Assembly: GCA_040757055.1 (NCBI GenBank)
Contig: JBFLXY010000008.1
Coordinates: 62,001 to 126,000 of the forward strand
Direction: 5' to 3'
Length of the DNA: 64,000 nt
Origin: JAJZRJ01 sp040757055
Lineage (GTDB): Bacteria; Desulfobacterota; Desulfobulbia; Desulfobulbales; Desulfurivibrionaceae
Shown: piece after piece, positions 1 to 8,311 of the stretch
Position numbering within the stretch: position 1 is the stretch's first letter
Layout: each line of letters opens with the position of its first letter
The notes under the pieces: model-generated
What the model was told of the DNA's origin: nothing
What the model saw: the letters and a program-made list of their open reading frames with translations, nothing else
The model's database searches: none
Position numbers and translations under genes: made by a program

Positions 1-382
1 GCCCCAGCATCTGGGTCAGATAGCGCGCGGCCTGGCGGTCATCCTGGCCATCCCTGGCCTTCTTCGCCTTGTCCCACAAGGTCTTGGCCACGGTCTTCGA
101 GTAGAGCAGCCGGGAATCGATCACCTTCACCACCTGCCGCCCGCCGAACAGGCTGTAGGTGCGGAGCAGGTTCAGGGTCTGAATCGGATCCTCGCGTTCG
201 CCGTCCACCACCTTGAGCCCCCGGCTGCGGGCGGCCTCGTCGGGCAGCAGGGCATTGACGATCTCCGCGGCCGCCTCCTGGCAGAGATAGCGCTCGCCAA
301 AGAGGAGATAGAGCGGGGCCACCGTTCCCTTGGCGATCCCGGCGGCAAGTTTGGGCACGTCGTCCCGGCGATAAAGCGGCAT
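1..382 (-). CDS. holA: DNA polymerase III subunit delta, N-terminal part (cut by window edge)
   Basis: The leftward frame begins at the ATG at 382 and runs off the window at base 1, giving about 127 residues. The N-terminus contains LYLLFGERYLCQE near residue 27 and SLFGGRQVVKVIDSRLL near residue 90, both typical of the start of the delta subunit of the clamp loader, which opens the sliding clamp during replication. The family usually has about 330-350 residues, so only the first third is present. The gene is divergent from the SDR gene at 533. The assignment rests on motif resemblance in the N-terminal domain only; the C-terminal collar domain lies outside the window. Confidence 0.8.
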   Translation of the reverse strand, partial: MPLYRRDDVPKLAAGIAKGTVAPLYLLFGERYLCQEAAAEIVNALLPDEAARSRGLKVVDGEREDPIQTLNLLRTYSLFGGRQVVKVIDSRLLYSKTVAKTLWDKAKKARDGQDDRQAARYLTQMLG

Positions 383-397
383 GAGAGTGGTTTCCCG

Positions 398-427
398 TTG
401 ACCAGTGGCGATGGGTGTTGCTACTCT
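398..427 (+). promoter_or_regulatory. Candidate sigma-70 promoter for the SDR-kinase operon
   Basis: TTGACC at 398-403 is followed after 18 bases by TACTCT at 422-427, about 105 bases before the SDR start. The -35 matches well and the -10 weakly. The same TACTCT hexamer recurs in the candidate promoter of the antiporter operon (9850-9879). Confidence 0.4.
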
Positions 428-532
428 TGGCGTATGCTCCTTGTACACCTTTTCCCGGCTTGATGAAAGGGGGAGAGCGCCGCAAGCCCGCCAAACGGGC
501 CGGCGCGACCGCCACACCGCAGCGCAGGCCCC

Positions 533-1681
533 ATGGACGCAGCAACGGCTCCGGCCCCGCCCAAAAAACTCGGCATCCTCATCGGCGGCACCGGGCTCAT
601 CGGCGGCACCCTCACGCACTACTTCAAGACCGCGGCCGAAGACGAGTTCGACATCCTGGCGCCCAACAGCAAGCGGCTGAGCCTGCGCGATCCCGACGAC
701 ATCCGCCGCTATTTCACGCGCTACCGGCCGGACTTCATCATCAACGCCGCCATCGCCGCCCTGGACAGCGGCCCGTTGCTGGCGCTGGAGACCAATACCC
801 TGGGCAGCGTGCTGCTGGCCCGCGCCGCCCTGGAACTCGGCATCCCCTACATCCACTGCAGCACCGCTGCGGTGCTGCCGGCCGGCGAGAACCTGCGGGA
901 AGAGGATTTCCAGCCACTCACCCCCGATCTCGCCAACTACCCGAAATCCAAGCTGATGGCCGAGCTCGCCCTGCGCGAGCTGGCGGAAAAACGCGGACTC
1001 GACTACACCTGCATCCGGCTCGGCATCGTCTACGGCGAGCACGACCACAAGATCCAGGGCTTCCAGCGGCTGCTTTTCTCGGTGGCCGACCGGGCCATGG
1101 TCGCGCTCTTCACCCGCCGCGGCGCCCTGCACTCCTACTCCAACGCCCGGAAGCTGCCCCATTTCGTGCACCACGTTCTCAACCACCGCCACGAGTTTTC
1201 AGGCCAGACATATCATTTCGTCGATCCCTGCCCGGTCTCGCTGAGCCAGCTCATCCTCACCATCAAGGCATATCTGGAACTCGCCACCCCGCCGGAAATC
1301 TATCTGCCTTACCCGGTGGCAAAATTCGGCCGGGACTGCATGCTGCGGCTCCTCCGGCTCCTCACCCGCGTCGGGATCGAGGCCCGCATGCCGGCCGAAC
1401 TCATGTTCCTCAAAAACTTCTACGAAACCCAGACCCTCGCCGCCGACAAGCTGCTGCGCTCGAGCTTTGCCGATCCCCTGCCGGCGGCCACGGTTTTTAC
1501 CGAGCTGCCCCGGCTGATCCAGTACTATCTGACCCGCTGGGAACAGTTGAACCTCATTACCCCGCTGGCCGGCGAATTCTTCGACCCCCGGAATCCCTCC
1601 GACCTCTTTGTCAATGCGCCGGGCCGCCTGCTCGCCCGGGTGGTGGACGAGGCGGCGGAACCCTTTCTGGAGCAACCGTGA
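533..1681 (+). CDS. Extended SDR / NAD-dependent epimerase-dehydratase family protein
   Basis: A 382-residue protein with an N-terminal Rossmann fold: the glycine motif GGTGLIGG lies near residue 18, and YPKSK carries the Tyr-x-x-x-Lys catalytic pair of the short-chain dehydrogenase family, preceded by HCSTAAV, which supplies the Ser/Thr. This is the layout of extended SDRs that act on nucleotide sugars or related substrates with NAD(P). The substrate cannot be deduced. The last 150 residues are rich in Leu and aromatic residues and match no domain I can name. The stop overlaps the start of the kinase gene (TGATG), so the two are probably translationally coupled. Confidence 0.75.
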   Translation: MDAATAPAPPKKLGILIGGTGLIGGTLTHYFKTAAEDEFDILAPNSKRLSLRDPDDIRRYFTRYRPDFIINAAIAALDSGPLLALETNTLGSVLLARAALELGIPYIHCSTAAVLPAGENLREEDFQPLTPDLANYPKSKLMAELALRELAEKRGLDYTCIRLGIVYGEHDHKIQGFQRLLFSVADRAMVALFTRRGALHSYSNARKLPHFVHHVLNHRHEFSGQTYHFVDPCPVSLSQLILTIKAYLELATPPEIYLPYPVAKFGRDCMLRLLRLLTRVGIEARMPAELMFLKNFYETQTLAADKLLRSSFADPLPAATVFTELPRLIQYYLTRWEQLNLITPLAGEFFDPRNPSDLFVNAPGRLLARVVDEAAEPFLEQP

Positions 1682-3042
1682 TGCCCGCAGACCTGCCGGC
1701 CAGCATCGGCCGCTACCGCATCATCCGGCTTCTGGGCCAGGGGGCCATGGGCACCGTCCATCTCGCCAGGGACGCCATGATCCAGCGCCAGGTGGCGGTA
1801 AAAAGCCTGCGGCTCGACCGGCTGCACACCAAGGAGCAGCGCCGCCGGGCCGCAGACTGCTTCCTGCAGGAAGCCCGCATCGTCGGCAACCTCAACCACA
1901 GCCACATCACTGCGGTCTACGACATGGGGGTGCAGGAGGGCGTGCCGTACCTGGTCATGGAATACGTGGACGGCGACAACCTGAAAGAGATCATCCGTTC
2001 CGGCCAGCCCTTCGGCCTCAAGGAAAAGCTCACCCTCATCGCCATGGTGGCCCGCGCCCTCCATTATGCCCACCAGCGCGGGGTGCTGCACCGCGACATC
2101 AAGCCGGCCAACATCATGATCCTCCACAAGAACCGCTCCCCCAAGATCACCGACTTCGGCATCGCCCGGGTCATGGACCCGTGCTCGCTGGGGATCGACG
2201 GACCGCAGGCCGAGGAGGAGCTGGTTCCCGGCACCCCCCTCTACATGTCGCCGGAGCAGGTGCGCGGCGACCAGCTCGACCCGCGTTCCGATCTCTTCTC
2301 TTTGGGCATTCTCGCCTACGAGTGGCTTTCTGGCCGCAAACCCTTCACCGGCGAAACCATCAGCGCCCAGCTCAACGCCATCCTCACCGCCACGCCGGCA
2401 CCGCTTGGCGGCGTCGCCGCAGTGGATGTGGAACTCACGGCCATCATCGCCCAGGCCCTGGCCAAGGACCCGGCGGAACGCTTCCAGTGCGCCGAGGAGT
2501 TTTCCGACACCCTGGAACTCTATCTGAACCGCCTGGAACGCCGGGAGGAAGGGGTGCGCGCCGCCTTCTCCGACAACCAGCGGCAGATCATCGCCAGGCT
2601 CCGCAAAAAGTACCTCTTCTTTGCCGATTTTTCCGAGGCGGAACTCTTCACCATCTTCCAGCTCTCCACCAAGGAACGCTTTGCGCCCGAGGAGTATCTC
2701 ATCCGCGAGGGGAGTTCCGGCACCAAGATGTACGTCATCCTCACCGGCACGGTGGCGGTGGTGACCGAGAGCGAGGGGCGGCGGGTGGTGATCGACACCC
2801 TGAGCGAGGGCGGCTGCGTCGGCGAGATGGCGCTTCTGGACCGCATGCCGCGCTCCGCCTCGGTGGTGGCGGTGAAAGAGACGGTGGCCATGGCGATCAA
2901 CGAGACGGTGTTGCGGCTCGCCAACCCCAAACTCTGCCTCAAGCTCTACCGGAGCCTGGCGGCCATCCTTGCCGAACGCCTCCGGGCCAGCGATGCCAGG
3001 TATCTCGAACTGGCCGCGGTCCATGCCAGGGAGAAAAAATAG
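1681..3042 (+). CDS. Serine/threonine protein kinase with C-terminal cyclic-nucleotide-binding domain
   Basis: A 453-residue soluble protein. Residues 11-270 are a Hanks-type kinase with all landmarks: P-loop GQGAMGTV (19-26), VAVK with Lys41, HRDIKPAN with catalytic Asp139, DFG Asp158, and GTPLYMSPEQ in the activation segment. Residues about 305-430 form a CNB/CRP-type domain with GEMALLDRMPRSAS, which keeps the Arg-Ser-Ala phosphate-binding signature. There is no membrane segment and no PASTA domain, unlike many bacterial kinases, so the CNB domain is the likely input. The frame is open far upstream, but the ATG at 1681 overlapping the SDR stop is the natural start. A HEAT-cyclase gene and a lone CNB gene follow, which suggests a common signalling module (inference). 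Confidence 0.88.
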   Translation: MPADLPASIGRYRIIRLLGQGAMGTVHLARDAMIQRQVAVKSLRLDRLHTKEQRRRAADCFLQEARIVGNLNHSHITAVYDMGVQEGVPYLVMEYVDGDNLKEIIRSGQPFGLKEKLTLIAMVARALHYAHQRGVLHRDIKPANIMILHKNRSPKITDFGIARVMDPCSLGIDGPQAEEELVPGTPLYMSPEQVRGDQLDPRSDLFSLGILAYEWLSGRKPFTGETISAQLNAILTATPAPLGGVAAVDVELTAIIAQALAKDPAERFQCAEEFSDTLELYLNRLERREEGVRAAFSDNQRQIIARLRKKYLFFADFSEAELFTIFQLSTKERFAPEEYLIREGSSGTKMYVILTGTVAVVTESEGRRVVIDTLSEGGCVGEMALLDRMPRSASVVAVKETVAMAINETVLRLANPKLCLKLYRSLAAILAERLRASDARYLELAAVHAREKK

Positions 3043-3043
3043 G

Positions 3044-3898
3044 ATGCCGCTGCTGGGTGCCCATATGTCGGTGGCCGGCGGCCTCCACCGCGCCTTCGAT
3101 CACCTCCGCAAGATCAACGGCGAGGCCCTCCAGATCTTCACCCGCAATCAGCGGCAGTGGCGGGCCGCCCCGGTCAGCGCTGCGGAGGCCTCGTCCTTCC
3201 GCGCGGCGTGGCAGCAGGCAGGGCGGCCGCCGGTGGCGAGCCACGATTCCTACCTCATCAACCTCGCCAGTCCCAAGGCCGAGGTGGCGGCCAAATCGGT
3301 GCAGGCGCTGATCGACGAGCTGGAACGCTGCGCAACCCTGGGCATCCCCTATGTGGTCATGCACCCGGGCGCCCATCTCGGCAGCGGCATCGAGCAGGGC
3401 ATCGCCCTGGTTGCCAAGAATCTCGATGCCGCCTTTGCCGCGGCCTCCCCGGCGGAGGAGGTCATGGTGCTGCTGGAAAACACCGCCGGGCAGGGAACCA
3501 CGCTGGGGGCCGGCTTCGCCGAACTGGCGGGAATCATCGCCGCCAGCCGCCATCCGGCGCGCCTGGGCGTCTGCTTCGACACCTGCCATGCCTTTGCCGC
3601 CGGCCACGATCTCCGCACCCCCAAGGCCTATGCCCAGACCATGGCCGAGTTCGAGGCGGTCATCGGCCTTGCCCGCCTCCGCTTCTTCCACCTCAACGAC
3701 GCCATCAAGGGCCTCGGCAGCCGCATCGACCGCCACACCCACATCGGCCAGGGCCAGATCGGACTCGACGGCTTCCGCCTGCTGCTCAACGACCGCCGCT
3801 TCAAGGACCATCCCATGGTGCTCGAAACCCCCAAGGACGAGCAGCTCACCGAGGATATCGAAAACCTCCGCACCCTGCGGGGGCTCCTGCGCGGATAG
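3044..3898 (+). CDS. nfo: Deoxyribonuclease IV (AP endonuclease, endonuclease IV family)
   Basis: A 284-residue TIM-barrel enzyme that cleaves DNA 5' to abasic sites in base-excision repair. All family zinc-ligand motifs are visible: SHDSYLINL (His), HPGAHLG (His), LENTAGQG (Glu), CFDTCHAFAAGHD (Asp, His), FHLND (His), DRHTHIGQG (Asp, His) and LETPKD (Glu). The length matches the family norm of about 280. The ATG at 3044 lies one base after the kinase stop, so the gene is in the same transcript as the kinase. It is surprising to find a repair enzyme inside a signalling operon; another AP-endonuclease gene (Nth-Xth fusion) lies 2.7 kb downstream on the other strand. Confidence 0.95.
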   Translation: MPLLGAHMSVAGGLHRAFDHLRKINGEALQIFTRNQRQWRAAPVSAAEASSFRAAWQQAGRPPVASHDSYLINLASPKAEVAAKSVQALIDELERCATLGIPYVVMHPGAHLGSGIEQGIALVAKNLDAAFAAASPAEEVMVLLENTAGQGTTLGAGFAELAGIIAASRHPARLGVCFDTCHAFAAGHDLRTPKAYAQTMAEFEAVIGLARLRFFHLNDAIKGLGSRIDRHTHIGQGQIGLDGFRLLLNDRRFKDHPMVLETPKDEQLTEDIENLRTLRGLLRG

Positions 3899-4009
3899 TC
3901 CGCCGCCTTTGGCGGTCATGGCCATACTGCTTGCATGCCCCGGCCACGATGTGATACTTTTTTACTGCTTGTCGCAGGATAACCCCCGGACCCGGACTCG
4001 ACGAGGCGC

Positions 4010-6049
4010 ATGGACTTCTTCTTCAAGGGCAGCAAAGCCAAAAAGCTGGTGGCCCGTTACGCCACCGCCACCGACGCCAAAGAGGAAGGACAGCTCCGCG
4101 CCGAGCTCGCTGCCTCAGGGGAGGAGGCGCTCCGCCAGGTCATCGATGCCTTCCAGCAGCGCCGTCTCACCGCCGGCAAGGCCCAGGCCCTCCTGGAGGC
4201 ACTCTGCGCCGACGCCGATCTGCCGCGCCTGGTCGACCTGATCGGCGACCCGTACGACGAGGTGCGCCGGGTGGCCAAGGAACTGCTCGCCAAGCGCTGG
4301 AGCAAAGCCGCCTCGCCGCTCCTGCTGGGGCAGCTGAAAAACGCCGATCTCTACGCCCGCAACAACGCGGTGGAACTGCTCACCCTCTTCAAGGACCAGA
4401 GCGTCACCACCGAGCTGGTCTCCCTTTTCAACGGCGCGCCGGCCGAAACCAAGAAGGGGATCATCAAAATCCTTACCGCCATGGGCGGCCCCACCGCCAA
4501 AAAGCTCATCCTGAGCGCCCTGAACGACCAGGAATGGCAGGTGCGGCTGGCGGCGGTGAAAAGCCTGGGCAAGATGCGGGCGCCGGAGAGCGTCGAGCCG
4601 CTCATCGACAAGCTCGGCGACAAGGACCCGCACATGAAGGCCCTGGCCCTGGAGGCCCTCACCGCCATTGGCGACAAGCGGGCCGCCAGCCCCCTGCTCG
4701 AACTGCTGAAGGACGACGACCTGCTCATCCGCCAGCAGGCCACCGACGGCCTGATCCGCTTTGCCGACTCCACCATCGTGCCGCAGATCATCGGCCTCAT
4801 GCGCCACGAGGATGTCAATGTCCGGCGCTGCGCAGTGGAGGTGCTGAAAAATCTCCAGGATCCCCGCACCGCCGACGAACTCCTCAAGGCGATGAAGGAT
4901 TCCGACTGGTGGGTACGGCAGATCGCCACCTCGTCGCTCACCGAGATCAAGGGCGACAACAACATCGTCAAGGCCTTCATCACCATGACCCGCGACCCGG
5001 ACGAGAATGTCCGGCGCTGTGCGGTGGAGTTCTTCAACAAGATCAGCGACCCCGTGGCGTACGAGGCGCTCACGGGCTGCCTCGCCGACCAGGACTGGTG
5101 GGTGCGGGAAAAGGCGATCCGGGCCCTGGGCGCCTTGAAAGACGAACGGGCCGTTGCCCCCCTGGTCGGCATGCTCGACGACCGGGTGGTCGGCTGGGTG
5201 GTGCCTGCGGCCCTGGCCGCCATCGGCGGCGCGGCGCTGGCGGAACTCACGCGGCTGCTGCTGCACCCCAACAAGCGGGTGCGGATCGAGGCGGTCAAGG
5301 CGGTGGCGGCGGGGGACGTCAAGGAGGCGGTGCTGCCCCTGCAGGATTGCCTGCGGGATCCGGACGAAGAGGTGCGCACCGAGGTGCTCGCGGCCTTGAA
5401 GCAGCTCACCGGCAAGGCCTATGCCCTCCCCGGCGATGCCGGAGGGGCGGACCAGCGTGCCGGCATCGCCGGGCCGCGACTGCCGGCCGGCACCTCGGTC
5501 ACCGAGGCGATCCTGGTGCTCGATCTCTGCAACTCGACGGATATCGCCAACCGTTACGGCGACAGCTTCGCCCTCAACCTGATGCAGAACCTGACCGACC
5601 TGGTCAGCCCCATTGCCCGCCAGGAATCGTGCTGCTTCAGCAAGGGCACCGGCGACGGCTTCCTGATGAGCTTCCCCAAGGCGGCAAACGCGGTGCGCTT
5701 CGCCCGTCAGACGCTGGCGGCGGTAGCCGCATACAACGCCAGGGCCGAGGAGATGGCGCGCATCAACCTGCGCTTCGCCATCAATCTCGGCGAGGCCAAG
5801 GTCGATGAAACCGGCGACCGGCTCGGGGTCGCGGTGAGCATGACCTTCCGGGTGGAAGGCGTCAAGCCCGACGGCCTCATCCCCATCGAAGGCGGCATGA
5901 CCAAGGAGGCCATGCCCTCGGTCAACCGCATTCTCATCACCGAAAATGTGGCCAAGGAACTCACCGCCGGCGACATCGCCATCGCCCTGGTCGGCCTCTT
6001 TGAGCTGAAAGGCATCACCGGCCTCCACCGCATCTACGCGGTGCTGTAG
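4010..6049 (+). CDS. HEAT-repeat protein with C-terminal class III nucleotide-cyclase domain
   Basis: A 679-residue cytoplasmic protein. Residues about 60-480 are a long solenoid of HEAT/PBS-type repeats of roughly 30 residues (VRRCAVE, WVRQIA, VRLAAV and similar cores recur). Residues about 498-679 resemble a class III adenylate/guanylate cyclase homology domain: LDLCNSTD supplies the first metal Asp, and KGTGDGFLMSF supplies the substrate Lys and second metal Asp. The region that normally reads VNxAAR is VSMTFR here, so the transition-state Asn is replaced by Ser while the Arg stays; activity may be altered or lost. The solenoid is a likely protein-docking regulator of the cyclase domain. 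CNB-domain genes lie on both sides (1681 and 6079). Confidence 0.82.
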   Translation: MDFFFKGSKAKKLVARYATATDAKEEGQLRAELAASGEEALRQVIDAFQQRRLTAGKAQALLEALCADADLPRLVDLIGDPYDEVRRVAKELLAKRWSKAASPLLLGQLKNADLYARNNAVELLTLFKDQSVTTELVSLFNGAPAETKKGIIKILTAMGGPTAKKLILSALNDQEWQVRLAAVKSLGKMRAPESVEPLIDKLGDKDPHMKALALEALTAIGDKRAASPLLELLKDDDLLIRQQATDGLIRFADSTIVPQIIGLMRHEDVNVRRCAVEVLKNLQDPRTADELLKAMKDSDWWVRQIATSSLTEIKGDNNIVKAFITMTRDPDENVRRCAVEFFNKISDPVAYEALTGCLADQDWWVREKAIRALGALKDERAVAPLVGMLDDRVVGWVVPAALAAIGGAALAELTRLLLHPNKRVRIEAVKAVAAGDVKEAVLPLQDCLRDPDEEVRTEVLAALKQLTGKAYALPGDAGGADQRAGIAGPRLPAGTSVTEAILVLDLCNSTDIANRYGDSFALNLMQNLTDLVSPIARQESCCFSKGTGDGFLMSFPKAANAVRFARQTLAAVAAYNARAEEMARINLRFAINLGEAKVDETGDRLGVAVSMTFRVEGVKPDGLIPIEGGMTKEAMPSVNRILITENVAKELTAGDIAIALVGLFELKGITGLHRIYAVL

Positions 6050-6078
6050 CGAAAACCCCTGCGAACGAGGAACGCACC

Positions 6079-6564
6079 GTGAGCGCCACCGCCCTGGACC
6101 AGAACGCCCACCCCTATGAGCGCATCGAGCACATCCTGCGGGAAAACCCCTTCTTCGAGGAGTTCTCCGCCGCGGAACTGGATTATTTCGCCCGGCACCT
6201 GAGCCTGCGGAGCGTCACGGCCGGCACCGTGCTCTTCCGCAAGGGGGATCTCGGCAGCTATCTCTTCTTCATCGTCGAGGGCGAGGTGGAGGTGCGGCTC
6301 GAGGCGCACGACCTCAAGCAGATCATCATCGCCACCTTCGAGCGGGGCTCCTGCGTGGGCGAGATGGCCATCGTCGACGACTACCCCCGCTCCGCCACCA
6401 TCGTCGTCACCCAGCCCTCGGAACTCCTGCTGCTGACCCGCGCCCGCTTCGAGGCGATCTGCGCCGAGCAGCCCACCCTGGGCCTCAAGTTCCTCAAGGG
6501 CATCGCCAGGAACCTGAGCCTCCGGCTGCGCAAGACCAGCGGCCGCTTTGCCGACCTGGCCTAG
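6079..6564 (+). CDS. Small cyclic-nucleotide-binding domain protein
   Basis: A 161-residue protein that consists almost wholly of one CNB/CRP-like beta-roll (residues about 25-150). GEMAIVDDYPRSAT keeps the Glu and the Arg-Ser-Ala signature that holds the cyclic phosphate. No helix-turn-helix follows, so it is not a CRP-type transcription factor; it more likely acts as a soluble cNMP sensor or adaptor. The start is GTG, with a GAGG ribosome-binding site eight bases upstream. It follows the HEAT-cyclase gene by 29 bases. Its stop codon overlaps the stop of the convergent nth-xth gene at the sequence ctag. Confidence 0.85.
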   Translation: MSATALDQNAHPYERIEHILRENPFFEEFSAAELDYFARHLSLRSVTAGTVLFRKGDLGSYLFFIVEGEVEVRLEAHDLKQIIIATFERGSCVGEMAIVDDYPRSATIVVTQPSELLLLTRARFEAICAEQPTLGLKFLKGIARNLSLRLRKTSGRFADLA

Positions 6565-8033
6565 GCAAAATCCAGCATCACGGGGCAGTGGTCCGAACCC
6601 GCAACCTCATTGAGGATGGCGGCGTTCCTGACCCGCGCCGCGTGGTTCCGGTCCACACAGAAATAGTCGATGCGCCAGCCGATGTTCCGGGCCCGGGCAT
6701 TGAACCGGTAACTCCACCAGGAGTAATGGCCGCCACCCTGTTCGAACATCCGGAAGGTGTCGACAAAGCCGGCCGCGAGAAATCCGTCCATCCACGCCCG
6801 CTCCTCGGCGGTGAATCCGGCATTGTGCTCATTTTCCTTGGGGTTGGCCAGATCGATCTCCCGGTGGGCCACGTTGAAGTCGCCGCAGATCACCGTGCTC
6901 TTCCTGGAGGCAAGCCCTTGGGCATGGGCGAGGAAGGCCGCGTCGAAGGCGAGCTTGTAGTCGAGCCGGGCCAGGCCATGCTGGGCGTTGGGGAAGTAGA
7001 CGTTGACAAAATAGAAGTCCGGGTATTCCAGGGTCAGGACCCGGCCCTCGGCATCGTATTCCGCGAGCCCCAGCCCGGTGCGGACAGCGAGCGGCTCATA
7101 TCCCTGCCGGACATAGACCCCCACCCCGGCGTAGCCTTTTTTTTCGGCCGGCGCCCAGTAGGCGGTATAGCCGGCGATGCTGCGCACGGATTCGGGCAAC
7201 TGCTCAGGCAGGGCCTTCACCTCCTGCAGGGCCAGGATGTCCGGGGCCAGCTCCGCCACGGTGGCGGCAAAACCTTTGTCGGCCGCGGCCCTGAGCCCGT
7301 TGACATTCCAGGAGACGAACCGCTTCAGCCCCCGGGTCATCCGTTCCTTTTGCTCCCCGGCCCGCCGCGCCGGCGCCACACGCGGCGTCACCCCAATCTG
7401 CGGGCACCACTCTGCCACCGGGCAGACGTCGCAGTGGGGGCGCAGCGGCGTGCAGATTCCCTGGCCAAAGGCCACCAGGATGGAGTTCACCGTCAGCCAG
7501 TGCCGCGCCGGCAGCTTGGCCCGCAGGGACCTTTCCGTGTCGAGGGGGGTCCTGGTGGCCACGTAACCCCAGGTGTTCATGATCCGGTGCACATGGGTAT
7601 CGACGCAGATGGCCGGCTTCCCGAAGGCAACGGCCACCACCAGGTTGGCGGTCTTGCGGCCGACTCCAGGCAGCTCGCAGAGTTCCTCCACGCTCTGGGG
7701 GATCACCCCGCCGAAGCGTTCGCGCACCACGCCGGGCAACTGGGCCAGATGCTTCGCCTTGGTACGGGAAAACCCCACCGGATGGATGAGCCTGGCGATC
7801 GCCTCTTCGCCGAGGGCCTCCAGGGCGGCAAAATCCGGCGCCCTGGCAAAGAGCTTGGCCGCGGCTTTGGCCGTGGTCTCGTCCTTGGTACGGGCCGAAA
7901 GGATGGTGGCCACCAGCACCTTGAAGGGATCACGGGTCTGCACCGCAATGAGATCCACCACCGGCACCCGCAACTCCCGTACCGCCTCGGACAGCCTGGC
8001 CAGCACCGCATCGATATCAAACTCTTTCCGCAT
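6561..8033 (-). CDS. nth-xth: Endonuclease III - exonuclease III fusion (bifunctional base-excision repair enzyme)
   Basis: One uninterrupted 490-residue frame joins two repair enzymes. Residues 1-215 are endonuclease III: helix-hairpin-helix LPGVGRKTAN with Lys127, VDTHVHR with Asp145, and a complete iron-sulfur motif C194-x6-C201-x2-C204-x5-C210. Residues 232-490 are exonuclease III/AP endonuclease 1: SWNVNGLR, LQEVKAL (Glu), GYAGVGVY, CGDFNVAHREID and the terminal SDHCP Asp-His pair. Glycosylase/lyase and 5' AP-endonuclease active sites are both intact, so one protein could carry out successive steps. An internal Met232 (ATG at 7340) has AAGGA just upstream, so a free exonuclease III could also be made. 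The chosen start at 8033 has AGGAG well placed. Confidence 0.9.
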   Translation of the reverse strand: MRKEFDIDAVLARLSEAVRELRVPVVDLIAVQTRDPFKVLVATILSARTKDETTAKAAAKLFARAPDFAALEALGEEAIARLIHPVGFSRTKAKHLAQLPGVVRERFGGVIPQSVEELCELPGVGRKTANLVVAVAFGKPAICVDTHVHRIMNTWGYVATRTPLDTERSLRAKLPARHWLTVNSILVAFGQGICTPLRPHCDVCPVAEWCPQIGVTPRVAPARRAGEQKERMTRGLKRFVSWNVNGLRAAADKGFAATVAELAPDILALQEVKALPEQLPESVRSIAGYTAYWAPAEKKGYAGVGVYVRQGYEPLAVRTGLGLAEYDAEGRVLTLEYPDFYFVNVYFPNAQHGLARLDYKLAFDAAFLAHAQGLASRKSTVICGDFNVAHREIDLANPKENEHNAGFTAEERAWMDGFLAAGFVDTFRMFEQGGGHYSWWSYRFNARARNIGWRIDYFCVDRNHAARVRNAAILNEVAGSDHCPVMLDFA

Positions 8034-8045
8034 CCCTTCTTCTCC

Positions 8046-8088
8046 TGTTGCACAATGTTGCACTGTTTCACATCGAAACGTTGTTGCA
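8046..8088. promoter_or_regulatory. Three TGTTGCA direct repeats upstream of nth-xth
   Basis: The heptamer TGTTGCA occurs at 8046-8052, 8056-8062 and 8082-8088. The first two copies are ten bases apart, one helical turn. They lie 13-55 bases upstream of the nth-xth start, where a regulator of repair genes could bind. I do not recognise the motif. Confidence 0.35.
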
Positions 8089-8097
8089 TCTTTTAAC

Positions 8098-8126
8098 TTG
8101 ACACCCCTTGACCGGAGCATTAAGGA
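8098..8126 (+). promoter_or_regulatory. Candidate promoter for the TauE/SafE gene
   Basis: A perfect TTGACA at 8098-8103 is followed after 17 bases by TAAGGA (8121-8126), a poor -10. A start here would give a leader of about 180 bases that contains the stem-loop at 8191-8221. Confidence 0.35.
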
Positions 8127-8190
8127 TAGGCACCTTCGCGCGGTCGGGTGAACAGGGAATTCGCCCCGCAGACCGCGCCGGGTCACAGAA

Positions 8191-8221
8191 CAGGCCTCCT
8201 GACGGGGAATCGGGAGGCCTG
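8191..8221 (+). promoter_or_regulatory. Stem-loop in the leader of the TauE/SafE gene
   Basis: Perfect nine-base arms (CAGGCCTCC at 8191-8199 and its complement at 8213-8221) enclose a 13-base loop and are followed by GGTTTTG. The T tract is short, so this could be a weak terminator/attenuator or an RNA stability element about 90 bases before the gene start at 8312. Confidence 0.45.
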
Positions 8222-8311
8222 GGTTTTGCGCACAGGTACCGGCCCTGAAGAATACCACCTTTTCAGGACCATCATAGGGATTGCAGGGACCAGAATAAAG
8301 GAGGAAACGTT

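Noticed and set aside
415..1680. In-frame extension upstream of the kinase gene
   Set aside because: It overlaps the well-supported SDR gene in another frame and is Arg/Pro-rich; the kinase starts at 1681.
4115..6028. A 637-codon open frame opposite the HEAT-cyclase gene
   Set aside because: It is a mirror of a GC-rich coding strand, has low-complexity His/Gly/Asp-rich composition and no recognisable domain.
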